Source of the DNA: an uncultured Collinsella sp.
GTDB taxonomy: Bacteria; Actinomycetota; Coriobacteriia; Coriobacteriales; Coriobacteriaceae
Length of the DNA stretch: 57,209 nt
NCBI GenBank assembly: GCA_900541015.1
Contig: UQIB01000014.1
Location: forward strand, 1 to 57,209
Direction of reading: 5' to 3'
This document shows positions 43,481 to 51,130 of the stretch, piece after piece. A program made the translations under genes and the position numbers. Position 1 is the first letter of the stretch. Each line of letters starts with the position of its first letter. The notes under the pieces are model-generated. The model saw nothing but the letters and a program-made list of their open reading frames with translations. It did no database searches and was not told where the DNA came from.

Positions 43481-45346
43481 CTACTTCGTGTGCGGGATAC
43501 CCAGCACGTCGAGCGCGTTGGCCATAATGGACTGGAACGGCACCGCAGCGGCATCTGAGCCGCTCGGCGTTCCGTCGAGCGTGATATAGCACAGTACCTT
43601 GGGCGATTGTGCCGGTGCAAAGCCCATAAAGGACGACATGTAGTTCTCCTTGAGGTAGCCGCCGTTCTCGTCGGCACGTTCGGCCGTACCGGTCTTACCC
43701 GCCACGTCATAGCCGTCAACCGCGCCGCCAACGCCCGTTCCCTCCGACACGACCGTCTGCATGCACGATGTCACCTGGGATGCGGCGTCCTCCGAAATCG
43801 CGCGCTCGCCTTCGCCCCAGTCCTTCTCGTCGCCCTTGCTGGACTTATAGAAGTGCGGGGTCATCATCACGCCGCCGTTGGCGATGCCGCCCACGGCACG
43901 TGCGATCTCAATCGGCGAGACGGACAGCGCCTGTCCAAAGCTCATCGATCCCAGCGTGGCGCCGTCATACTGGTCACGCTCCTTGACGATGCCCAGGCTC
44001 TCGCCCGGAAAATCGACACCGGAGCTGTGACCGATGCCCCACTTGTCCACATAGGCGGCAAAGTCGTCGGCACCGATCTTGCGCCCCACCAGGACAAAGC
44101 CCACATTGGACGAACGGCGCATCATCTCGCGCACATCCATGGTCATGCCATAGTCGCGCTTATCGGCATCGGTAACGGTATCGTCGCCCACCTTGATGCT
44201 CGCCGGCACCTCAAACGACGTACTCGATCGCACGACGCCCAAGTCGAAGCCGGCGCCCGCCACGAGCGTCTTAAAGACCGAGCCGGGCTCGTAGGCGTCA
44301 GTGACCAGGCGCAGGTTCATATCCTCGGTCTTGGCGTTCTCCAGATCGGTCTGGTCGTAGGTCGGGTACGAGCAGGCTGCGAGAATTTCACCGGTCGTGG
44401 GGTCGGTGACCAAAGCCGAGCCGTTCTTGGCCTTTGTCTTCTCGACAGCCTCTGCCAGAGCATCCTCAGCCGCACGCTGGATATTGACGTCGAGCGTCGT
44501 CACGATATCAACGCCGTCGACCGCAGCCACCTTTTTATAGGCACCGCCCGCGATATAGCTGCCGTCCCTCGCGCGCTCGCGTACGAGAGAACCGTTCGTG
44601 CCGGTCAGAAGCTTGTTGTATTGCTTTTCGAGACCCGTCAAGCCGTCGTTGTCTACATTCACTACACCCAGCACCTGCGATGCCAGATTGCCGTATGGAT
44701 ATACGCGCTTCATGGCCTGCTCAAAAAGCACGCCGGGCAGGTTCTTCTTCTCCAGCGCCGCAGCATCGTCTTCGTCCACCTGGCGCTTGATATACACCCA
44801 GGTGCCATCGGACTCGACGAGCTTGCGGCAGGTCTTTTTATCGATTCCAGTTGCCTTGACCAGCGCCGACACCGTCTTGTCGACATCCTCGACAAGCTGC
44901 GGGTTCACGGCGATGTTGCGACATTCGACCGACGACGCCAGCACGTTGCCGTTGCGGTCGTAGATGGTGCCGCGTTTGGCATAGAGGGTCTGCGCAAGCA
45001 GGCGGCGCGCATCGGCACGCTCGCGCAGTTTATCGGCTTCGACAATTTGATAGTCGGCAAGACGAAAGACGCCCAAGCCCAAGCCAAGCCCAATGAAGCC
45101 CATGACGGCTTTGCGGCGAGGCAGAGGCGTGCCTGTGAGCCATTCGGTCGACGAACTCTTGCGCGACCTGGTGTTATGCACTTGAGGACCGCCCGAGCCG
45201 CGAAGTCGCGACGCCGGGTCGTTGCCACGGGACTGCCCGGCGTTGTAAGATTGCCGACCCGTTCCTTGATAACCAGAACGTCCCCGCGACGAGGGACGTC
45301 CAGAACCGCGGCCCCCATCGAAACCGCGGCGATAGTCATTTGTCAT
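43481..45346 (-). CDS. ftsI: Division transpeptidase FtsI (class B penicillin-binding protein)
   Basis: A 621-residue septal transpeptidase. The first 78 residues are an Arg/Gly/Ser-rich cytoplasmic tail, then one helix (about 80-96), the pedestal domain starting TLYAKRGTIYDRNGNVLA, and the penicillin-binding domain with SVFK (active-site Ser356, Lys359), SSN near 420 and KTGTA near 558. No C-terminal PASTA domain is present. The ribosome-binding site is weak and the gene starts 17 bases after ftsL. Confidence 0.96.
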   Translation of the reverse strand: MTNDYRRGFDGGRGSGRPSSRGRSGYQGTGRQSYNAGQSRGNDPASRLRGSGGPQVHNTRSRKSSSTEWLTGTPLPRRKAVMGFIGLGLGLGVFRLADYQIVEADKLRERADARRLLAQTLYAKRGTIYDRNGNVLASSVECRNIAVNPQLVEDVDKTVSALVKATGIDKKTCRKLVESDGTWVYIKRQVDEDDAAALEKKNLPGVLFEQAMKRVYPYGNLASQVLGVVNVDNDGLTGLEKQYNKLLTGTNGSLVRERARDGSYIAGGAYKKVAAVDGVDIVTTLDVNIQRAAEDALAEAVEKTKAKNGSALVTDPTTGEILAACSYPTYDQTDLENAKTEDMNLRLVTDAYEPGSVFKTLVAGAGFDLGVVRSSTSFEVPASIKVGDDTVTDADKRDYGMTMDVREMMRRSSNVGFVLVGRKIGADDFAAYVDKWGIGHSSGVDFPGESLGIVKERDQYDGATLGSMSFGQALSVSPIEIARAVGGIANGGVMMTPHFYKSSKGDEKDWGEGERAISEDAASQVTSCMQTVVSEGTGVGGAVDGYDVAGKTGTAERADENGGYLKENYMSSFMGFAPAQSPKVLCYITLDGTPSGSDAAAVPFQSIMANALDVLGIPHTK

Positions 45347-45363
45347 ACTCAGCTACCGTCTTG

Positions 45364-45834
45364 CTACTGAGCGGTCGCGGTCGCGTTGGCGCCCGCGGCT
45401 GCATCCTGCGAAAAGTCAAGTGTAACGCTCTCGCTGGGCTCCACCATGCCATAAGCGCCCGCAAGGTCGCGGATGCGCGTGTCGGCGCCATAGACCGAAT
45501 GCATGACCTCCAAGTCGGAGCTCTCATCGGTCGCCTTTTCGAGCGTGTTGGTAAGCTCGGCATTGCCGTTGAGCACCTGGGCCGTAACGCCGGCGAGCGC
45601 CACGCGGGCGACACCGATCGTCATGAAGATAGCCGCAATGATGCAAAACGTTTTAAGAACGCTCATGAAAACCGGGCTTACCGCCTGGTTTGCCTGACGG
45701 CCCGCGCCCGTGTAGACATCAAAGCGCGGCGTGCGCTGCTCACGGGGAGCAACGGGGGCCTGCGGCGTCTCACGATAGGCGGGCATGGCGTTCATATCAT
45801 AGGCGAGTGCTGCGCTTGAAGTGTTGTAGCCCAT
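45364..45834 (-). CDS. ftsL: FtsL-like septum formation protein
   Basis: A 156-residue bitopic protein in the position always held by ftsL: a polar cytoplasmic region (1-52), one membrane helix (about 54-80, FMSVLKTFCIIAAIFMTIGV), then a short extracytoplasmic helix with heptad-like spacing (NGNAELTNTLEKATDESSDL) and an Ala/Thr-rich tail. Sequence similarity to FtsL is low, as usual; assignment rests on topology and position. GGGAGG precedes the ATG. Confidence 0.75.
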   Translation of the reverse strand: MGYNTSSAALAYDMNAMPAYRETPQAPVAPREQRTPRFDVYTGAGRQANQAVSPVFMSVLKTFCIIAAIFMTIGVARVALAGVTAQVLNGNAELTNTLEKATDESSDLEVMHSVYGADTRIRDLAGAYGMVEPSESVTLDFSQDAAAGANATATAQ

Positions 45835-45924
45835 GATATGCCGCCTCCCATCCCGAGTACGTTGGTAGTGTGTTTAAGCTTCGTTTATGGTGCGAGCGGG
45901 AGGTCCAATATCGCGCGGTCGCGC

Positions 45925-46890
45925 CTACAGACGCTGCGCCACGCGGATTTTGGCTGATCTCGCCCGAGGGTTGCGCTCAACCTCATCAGGCTGGGCAACC
46001 AAGGGTTTGCGGGTGATGACCTTGAGTATCGGCACGTTGCCGCACACGCACACCGGAATCTCCGGCGGACACGTGCACCCCTGGCTCATCTCCTTAAAGT
46101 GGTTCTTTACGATACGGTCCTCGAGCGAGTGATACGAGATGACGCAGATACGTCCGCCCGGGTTGAGCCACCTGGTGGCGGCATCAAGCCCTCGTTCGAG
46201 CACATCGAGCTCGTGATTGACCTCGATGCGAATGGCCTGGAAACTTTTCTTGGCCGGGTGTCCGCCATGCCGACGAGCGGCAGCCGGGATACCCGCCTTG
46301 ATGATCTCGACAAATTGGCCGGTGGTTTCGATCGGTTCTTGCTCGCGGCGGCGCACGATCTCGCGCGCGATCTGCGAGGCGAACTTCTCTTCGCCGTAGA
46401 CGCGTAGAATCCGGGCGAGGTCGTGTTCGTTATAGGTGTTGATGACCTCAGCTGCGTTTAAGGTGTTATTACCCGGATCCATCCGCATGTCCAATGGGGC
46501 GTCCTCGTTATACGAAAAGCCCCTGCCAGGGATATCGAGTTGCGGTGACGAAACGCCCAAATCGAACAGGAAGCCATCGACCCCGGGCACCTCGGCCGAG
46601 CAAAGCAGCTCGTCCAAGTCGCCGAAGTTGCCCTTCAGCAGCTGGTGCGGAACGCCGGGAACCTCGCGGTCCAGACGGGCGCCAGCGGCCTCGAGGGCCA
46701 TGTCGTCCTGATCGACGCCGAGCAAAAGGCCCGTCTCCCCCACCTGCGCGGCCATCTTTACCGAATGGCCGGCACCGCCAAGAGTGCAATCGCAGACAAC
46801 GGAGCCGCTCTTTAGCCGCAGCGACTCAAGCACTTCGCCGAGCATGACAGGTTCATGCCGATATTCTTGTGTCAAGATCCCACGCTCCAT
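45925..46890 (-). CDS. rsmH: 16S rRNA (cytosine-1402-N4)-methyltransferase
   Basis: A 321-residue SAM methyltransferase modifying C1402 in the ribosomal P site. Seen: EYRHEPVMLGEVLESL, the SAM motif CDCTLGGAGHSVKM near 33-46, GFLFDLGVSSPQLD, GRGFSYNEDAPLDMRMD, and the C-terminal CVISYHSLEDRIVKNHF. It starts 20 bases after mraZ. The ribosome-binding site of the ATG is weak, so coupling to mraZ is likely. Confidence 0.96.
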   Translation of the reverse strand: MERGILTQEYRHEPVMLGEVLESLRLKSGSVVCDCTLGGAGHSVKMAAQVGETGLLLGVDQDDMALEAAGARLDREVPGVPHQLLKGNFGDLDELLCSAEVPGVDGFLFDLGVSSPQLDIPGRGFSYNEDAPLDMRMDPGNNTLNAAEVINTYNEHDLARILRVYGEEKFASQIAREIVRRREQEPIETTGQFVEIIKAGIPAAARRHGGHPAKKSFQAIRIEVNHELDVLERGLDAATRWLNPGGRICVISYHSLEDRIVKNHFKEMSQGCTCPPEIPVCVCGNVPILKVITRKPLVAQPDEVERNPRARSAKIRVAQRL

Positions 46891-46910
46891 CCGTTACCCG
46901 TGCCTTGCCC

Positions 46911-47345
46911 TTACGAGAAGAAGAGGTCCAGCAGGGCCTCATCGTCATCGTCCTCACCGGCCGCGGCGCGATCCCAAACCTCAAGGTGGTCGTAGTTGCC
47001 CACAACCGTGACCTCGCGGTCGAGGTTCGCCTGCTTGCGGAGAGACTCGGAAAGACCGATACGACCGGCGCTGTCCACGTCCATCGACGTGGTGCGCTTG
47101 TTGATCGCCCTCATGAGCTTCTGGTCGTTAATGTCACGCGGGTTAAAACCCTCGTGGCCCTCACGACCCGCGAAGAGTCCTTCGACCCACTTATCGAAGG
47201 CCTCGGCAGAGAACACGTACAGAGCATCGACATCCAGGGCTTTGAACACGCGAACGTGCTCTCCAAGCTCCTCGCGAAGGGGTGCAGGCAGGGACAGACG
47301 ACCTTTTGCATCGAGATTGCGCTCGTATGCACCAGTCATTCCCAT
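46911..47345 (-). CDS. mraZ: Transcriptional regulator MraZ
   Basis: A 144-residue AbrB-fold regulator that usually heads and represses the division cluster. It contains the two repeated half-sites with DxxxR motifs: ERNLDAKGRLSLPAPLREEL and TSMDVDSAGRIGLSESLRKQ. The C-terminus is acidic (EDDDDEALLDLFFS). GGGGAGGG lies 5 bases before ATG 47345. The upstream region contains direct and inverted G-rich repeats that could be its own operator. Confidence 0.95.
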   Translation of the reverse strand: MGMTGAYERNLDAKGRLSLPAPLREELGEHVRVFKALDVDALYVFSAEAFDKWVEGLFAGREGHEGFNPRDINDQKLMRAINKRTTSMDVDSAGRIGLSESLRKQANLDREVTVVGNYDHLEVWDRAAAGEDDDDEALLDLFFS

Positions 47346-47381
47346 GTGCGCCCTCCCCTCGGTTACTCAGATGGCACGTAC

Positions 47382-47478
47382 GCGGGGAACCACCCCGCCT
47401 GTCGACGTCATCAATAATATGGGGAACCGCCCCATTTTTCAACACCTTTCCCCACCCCGCCCCACTATTCCACCCCCA
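47382..47478 (-). promoter_or_regulatory. Repeated G-rich operators upstream of mraZ
   Basis: Two 17-bp palindromes, GCGGGGAACCACCCCGC (47382-47398) and ATGGGGAACCGCCCCAT (47419-47435), are 37 bases apart and share the core GGGGAACC[A/G]CCCC. Just upstream, TGGGG boxes occur on the minus strand at 47450-47454, 47460-47464 and 47474-47478, the first two exactly 10 bases apart. TGGGN boxes with 5-base gaps are the known MraZ-binding pattern in E. coli. Confidence 0.55.
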
Positions 47479-47497
47479 ATATGTTGTAAAACACCCC

Positions 47498-47511
47498 CGA
47501 GCATATGTTCG
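47498..47511 (-). promoter_or_regulatory. Candidate LexA (SOS) box upstream of mraZ
   Basis: CGAGCATATGTTCG matches the Gram-positive SOS-box consensus CGAACRNRYGTTYG at 13 of 14 positions. It is flanked by two exact copies of CAATATGTTGT (47477-47487 and 47518-47528). It lies 153 bases before mraZ. Confidence 0.35.
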
Positions 47512-47576
47512 AAAACACAATATGTTGTGTTTGCAGCAAAGGCGGGATGCCACCTGTAGAACCACGCCCGCGAACC

Positions 47577-47592
47577 TCAACCTTCAAGTTGA
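47577..47592 (-). promoter_or_regulatory. ftsZ-like palindromic motif upstream of mraZ
   Basis: TCAACCTTCAAGTTGA differs from the motif upstream of ftsZ (33063-33078) at two positions. It is embedded in a larger CCTCAA...TTGAGG inverted repeat (47575-47600), a layout typical of MerR-family operators. It lies 232 bases before mraZ. Confidence 0.4.
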
Positions 47593-47698
47593 CCTTGAGG
47601 CGATTTTTACGTCCCTTTACACGCCGTTCACATCGCCCCCAAACTCCCCCACCCAAGGCACGTGCAGCCCATCACCGCGACGACAAGTGGCAAAAAAT

Positions 47699-47762
47699 GG
47701 GACGGGCCCCAGATTGCCCATGCGCGCGCAAAAGCACGCCGTGGCAATCTGGGGCCCGTCCC
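47699..47762 (-). terminator. Terminator after xerD
   Basis: A perfect 20-bp stem (GGGACGGGCCCCAGATTGCC and its complement) with a 24-base loop is followed on the minus strand by ATTTTTTGCC. It lies 33 bases past the xerD stop and isolates the division cluster from pyrG-xerD. Confidence 0.9.
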
Positions 47763-47795
47763 CAAATACCTATAAATTTGCAGGTCAGCGATGAG

Positions 47796-48737
47796 TTAAC
47801 GATGCGCCAGCGGGTGCGCCGCCAGATAGACCTCGGTCAGTTGCGTTCGGTCGACATGCGTGTAGACCTGCGTGGTCGAAATATCGGCATGGCCCAAAAT
47901 CTCCTGCAGCACACGCAGGTCGGCACCGCCCGCGAGCATGTGGGTGGCAAAGGAGTGGCGCAAGGTATGGGGATGGAGCCCCACCAGCCCCACCTGACGC
48001 CCATACCGCTCGCATATCGCATGCACGGCCTGGCGCGACAGGCGACGTCCGTTCTTATTTAAAAAGACCGCCGAGGTCTCGGTTCCGCGGGCATGGGCCG
48101 CCAAGCGAGAACGTCCCTCAGTTACATAGAGCGTCAGAGCTCGCGCCGCGCTTCCCACCAGTGGGGACAGGCGTTCCTTTGAGCCCTTACCGCGAACGAG
48201 TACAAAGCCATCGTCAATATGGATATCGCCCACATCGAGCCCAACCAGCTCACTCACACGCAAACCGCATCCGTAGAGCACTTCCAAGATGGCATGGTCG
48301 CGCAGTCCCATCTCGCCCTCGGGAAAGTCTTGATCGAGCAGCGCCGAGACATCCTCCACCGATAGATACTCCGGCAAACGCTCAGCCTTTTTAGGCAGGC
48401 GCAATGCCGCCGTCGGGTTTTGGGCCACGGCCCCATCGCGCACCAAAAAGGCATGCAGGCCCTTCACGGCAGCAAGCGCGCGCTCCACCGAGGCGTCGGA
48501 ATAGCCTCCGTCGCGGCGATCGGCTACAAAGCCCTCCACGACCTGACGGGCCACCTCTTCAAAAGACACAATGCCCGCCCGCTCCAGATAGGCGCAGTAC
48601 GTCGTCAGGTCACGACGGTAGGCCGCAATCGTATTGCGCGCCAAACCCCGCTCGACCGCAAGGTAATCGAGATACTCCCCCGCCACCACAGCGAGCGACG
48701 AGGGAGTAGCTTCGGTATGTTCTTGGTTCTCCGGCAC
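47796..48737 (-). CDS. xerD: Tyrosine recombinase XerD
   Basis: A recombinase of about 313 residues resolving chromosome dimers. An N-terminal SAM-like DNA-binding domain (YLDYLAVERGLARNTIAAYRRDL) precedes the catalytic domain with Arg in YGCGLRVSELVGLD, Lys in GKGSKER, HTLRHSF, GHADISTTQVYTHV and the nucleophile Tyr in that last motif. The frame is open to 48890 inside pyrG, but GTG 48737, two bases after the pyrG stop, gives the usual length. It has no independent Shine-Dalgarno sequence, so coupling to pyrG is inferred. XerC/XerD distinction is uncertain. Confidence 0.88.
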   Translation of the reverse strand: MPENQEHTEATPSSLAVVAGEYLDYLAVERGLARNTIAAYRRDLTTYCAYLERAGIVSFEEVARQVVEGFVADRRDGGYSDASVERALAAVKGLHAFLVRDGAVAQNPTAALRLPKKAERLPEYLSVEDVSALLDQDFPEGEMGLRDHAILEVLYGCGLRVSELVGLDVGDIHIDDGFVLVRGKGSKERLSPLVGSAARALTLYVTEGRSRLAAHARGTETSAVFLNKNGRRLSRQAVHAICERYGRQVGLVGLHPHTLRHSFATHMLAGGADLRVLQEILGHADISTTQVYTHVDRTQLTEVYLAAHPLAHR

Positions 48738-48739
48738 CC

Positions 48740-50401
48740 TTAGTCCGTAGCGAGGTTCTTGGGCGTCACCTGCAGACGGTCGACACCCTCGTGCTGGCCG
48801 ATCGAGGCGCGCACGAACTCGCGGAACAGCGGCTGCGGGTTGGTCGGACGGCTCTTGAACTCGGGATGAGCCTGGGTGGCCACATACCACGGATGTACGT
48901 CGCGCGGCAGCTCGACCATCTCGACCAGGCGCTCGTCGGGCGACAGACCCGAGATAACCAAACCGGCGTCCTCGAGCTGGTCGCGGAAGGCGTTGTTAAA
49001 CTCAAAGCGGTGACGGTGACGCTCGTAGACAAGCTCCTCGCCATATGCCTCGCGAGCGAGGGTATCGGCGGCGAGCTTGCACGGATAGGCGCCCAAGCGC
49101 ATGGTGCCGCCCTTCTCGGTCACGTCCTCCTGCGAGCTCATCAGATCGATGACGCTATACGGACCGTCCGGATCAAACTCGGAGGAGCTGGCACCGGCAA
49201 GGCCAACGACATTGCGGGCGAACTCGCACACGGCGACCTGCATACCCAGGCAAATGCCCAGATATGGAATCTTGTGCTCACGGGCAAACTCGGCCGCGAG
49301 GATCTTACCCTCCAGGGCGCGCTTGCCAAAGCCGCCGGGAACCAGGATGCCCGAAGCGTCGCCCAGAACCTCGGAGACATTCTGTTCGTCGAGGCTCTCG
49401 CCGTCGACCAGCTGGACGTCCACATGGCGATCGTAGAAGACGCCCGCATGGTGCAGGGCCTCGATAACCGACAGGTACGCATCGGGCAGCTGCGTGTACT
49501 TACCCACGACGGCGATCTTCACCTTGTCGGCGTGATGGTTGGCGTGATTCTGTTTGCGCAGGAACTCGTTCCACTCGCTCATGTCGCGCTCACGCGGATC
49601 CAGACCCAGGCGCTCGCAAATGCGCAGGTCAAAATCCTGCTCGGCAAGCAGCTGCGGAACATCGTAAATGCTCGCGCAGTCCTCGTTGGTAAAGACACAA
49701 TCGGTGTCGACGTCGCAGAAGCTTGCGATCTTTCCGCGGATAGCGTCATCGATATGGTGGTCGGAGCGCAGCACGATGATATCGGGCTGGATGCCAAAGC
49801 TGCGGAGCTCCTTGACGGAATGCTGCGTGGGCTTGGTCTTAACCTCGTGGGCGGCGGCGATATAGGGAACGAGCGACACGTGGATGTAGCAGACGTTCTC
49901 GGGGCCGGCCTCCTTGCGGTACTGGCGGATGGCCTCGACAAACGGCTGCGACTCGATGTCGCCGATCGTGCCGCCCAGCTCGGTGATGACTACATCGGAG
50001 CCGGTCTGCTCCTCGATGCGGCGGAACTTGTCCTTAATGGCATTGGTGACGTGAGGAATCACCTGCACGGTACCGCCCAAAAAGTCGCCGCGACGCTCGC
50101 GGGCGATTAGGCTTTTGTAGATGGCACCGGTCGTAAAGTTGGAATCGCGGGTCAGGTTCTCATCAATAAAGCGCTCGTAATGACCCAGGTCCAGGTCGGA
50201 CTCGTAACCGTCCTCGGTTACAAAGACCTCACCATGCTGGAACGGGCTCATGGTACCGGGGTCGACGTTCAGATACGGGTCGGCCTTCTGCATCGTTACT
50301 TTGTAGCCACGCGACTTGAGCAGACGGCCCAGCGAGGCCGCGGTGATACCCTTGCCCAGGGACGAAACCACGCCACCGGTTACGAACACATGCTTGGTCA
50401 T
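48740..50401 (-). CDS. pyrG: CTP synthase
   Basis: A 553-residue enzyme making CTP from UTP with glutamine. The synthase domain starts FVTGGVVSSLGKGITAASLG and includes YLNVDPGTMSPFQHGEVFVT and GGTIGDIESQPFVEAIRQ. The glutaminase domain carries LVPGGFGKR, GICLGMQVAV with the catalytic Cys, and the His-Glu pair in AHPEFKSRPTNPQPLF. AGGT precedes the ATG. The next gene, xerD, follows within 2 bases. Confidence 0.97.
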   Translation of the reverse strand: MTKHVFVTGGVVSSLGKGITAASLGRLLKSRGYKVTMQKADPYLNVDPGTMSPFQHGEVFVTEDGYESDLDLGHYERFIDENLTRDSNFTTGAIYKSLIARERRGDFLGGTVQVIPHVTNAIKDKFRRIEEQTGSDVVITELGGTIGDIESQPFVEAIRQYRKEAGPENVCYIHVSLVPYIAAAHEVKTKPTQHSVKELRSFGIQPDIIVLRSDHHIDDAIRGKIASFCDVDTDCVFTNEDCASIYDVPQLLAEQDFDLRICERLGLDPRERDMSEWNEFLRKQNHANHHADKVKIAVVGKYTQLPDAYLSVIEALHHAGVFYDRHVDVQLVDGESLDEQNVSEVLGDASGILVPGGFGKRALEGKILAAEFAREHKIPYLGICLGMQVAVCEFARNVVGLAGASSSEFDPDGPYSVIDLMSSQEDVTEKGGTMRLGAYPCKLAADTLAREAYGEELVYERHRHRFEFNNAFRDQLEDAGLVISGLSPDERLVEMVELPRDVHPWYVATQAHPEFKSRPTNPQPLFREFVRASIGQHEGVDRLQVTPKNLATD

Positions 50402-50529
50402 ATTGAGTTACCTGCGCTTCCCGTAGAAGTTGTTTATCCACATCTTACGGGTCTTCATTGTAATACTCGCGCCGCGGACCGTTCGCAATTTTTCTCGCAT
50501 GCGATTGCATTTCTCAATCTTGAAACAAA

Positions 50530-50555
50530 ACGCCGCCCGGTTTCCCAGGCGGCGT
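50530..50555 (-). terminator. Terminator after the winged-helix gene
   Basis: ACGCCGCC pairs with GGCGGCGT (with an extra GG/CC inside), followed on the minus strand by TTTGTTTC, 24 bases past the stop of the winged-helix gene. Bases 50402-50529 upstream of pyrG otherwise show nothing. Confidence 0.7.
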
Positions 50556-50579
50556 CGCTATGGCAAGGGTTACATGCTG

Positions 50580-50918
50580 CTATCGATCAGCAGCCTCGTC
50601 CTCAAGCATTTCTTGAACGAGCATGCCGGTACGGACGCCCTCAAGATACCACTCACCACGTTCGGTGAGGCAAATGCCATTTGCAAGCTGACCGCCGTCG
50701 TCGCTATAACGCGAGACGACATCAATCATGCCTTCGGAATCCAAGCGATCGATTGCGGCGCGGGCACGATACGGCGAAACCCCCACGCGCTCGGCAAGCG
50801 TTTTGCGCGAGAAACCATACGGCCCGCCATTGTCTTCGGTTTGCTGGTCGATCTCCATCAACACCAGCACCTCGACACGCTTCATATCGTTGACACTCGC
50901 ACGACCCTTGCCCGCCAT
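50580..50918 (-). CDS. Small winged-helix DNA-binding protein
   Basis: A 112-residue protein with one winged helix-turn-helix: SRKTLAERVGVSPYRARAAIDRLDSEGMIDVVSRY (about 37-71) followed by a wing and LTERGEWYLEGV, a MarR/PadR-like arrangement. The C-terminus is helical and acidic (LVQEMLEDEAADR). GAGGAGG lies 5 bases before ATG 50918; the longer frame to 50981 is not supported. Targets are unknown. It stands alone between two terminators. Confidence 0.75.
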   Translation of the reverse strand: MAGKGRASVNDMKRVEVLVLMEIDQQTEDNGGPYGFSRKTLAERVGVSPYRARAAIDRLDSEGMIDVVSRYSDDGGQLANGICLTERGEWYLEGVRTGMLVQEMLEDEAADR

Positions 50919-51074
50919 AGCAGCCTCCTCAAACCGAGCACGAGCATCTAACGCGCCGTGCGCGACCGGCGTATCCCGCAAAGGATGTTACATCAGCGTT
51001 ATTGTATACCGCTCAAATCACTTCTAGGCAGGTAAACGGGCTATTTTTAACCCAAACAAAGGCAATGTTGATAA

Positions 51075-51112
51075 ATTAGGCCGCATAGGGCATATACCCC
51101 ATGCGGCCTAAT
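51075..51112 (-). terminator. Hairpin terminator after the DUF1846 gene
   Basis: ATTAGGCCGCAT and ATGCGGCCTAAT form a 12-bp stem extended by three G-C pairs after one mismatch. TTTATC follows on the minus strand. It lies 19 bases past the DUF1846 stop. Confidence 0.7.
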
Positions 51113-51130
51113 CAGACCAATCGCCTCGTT

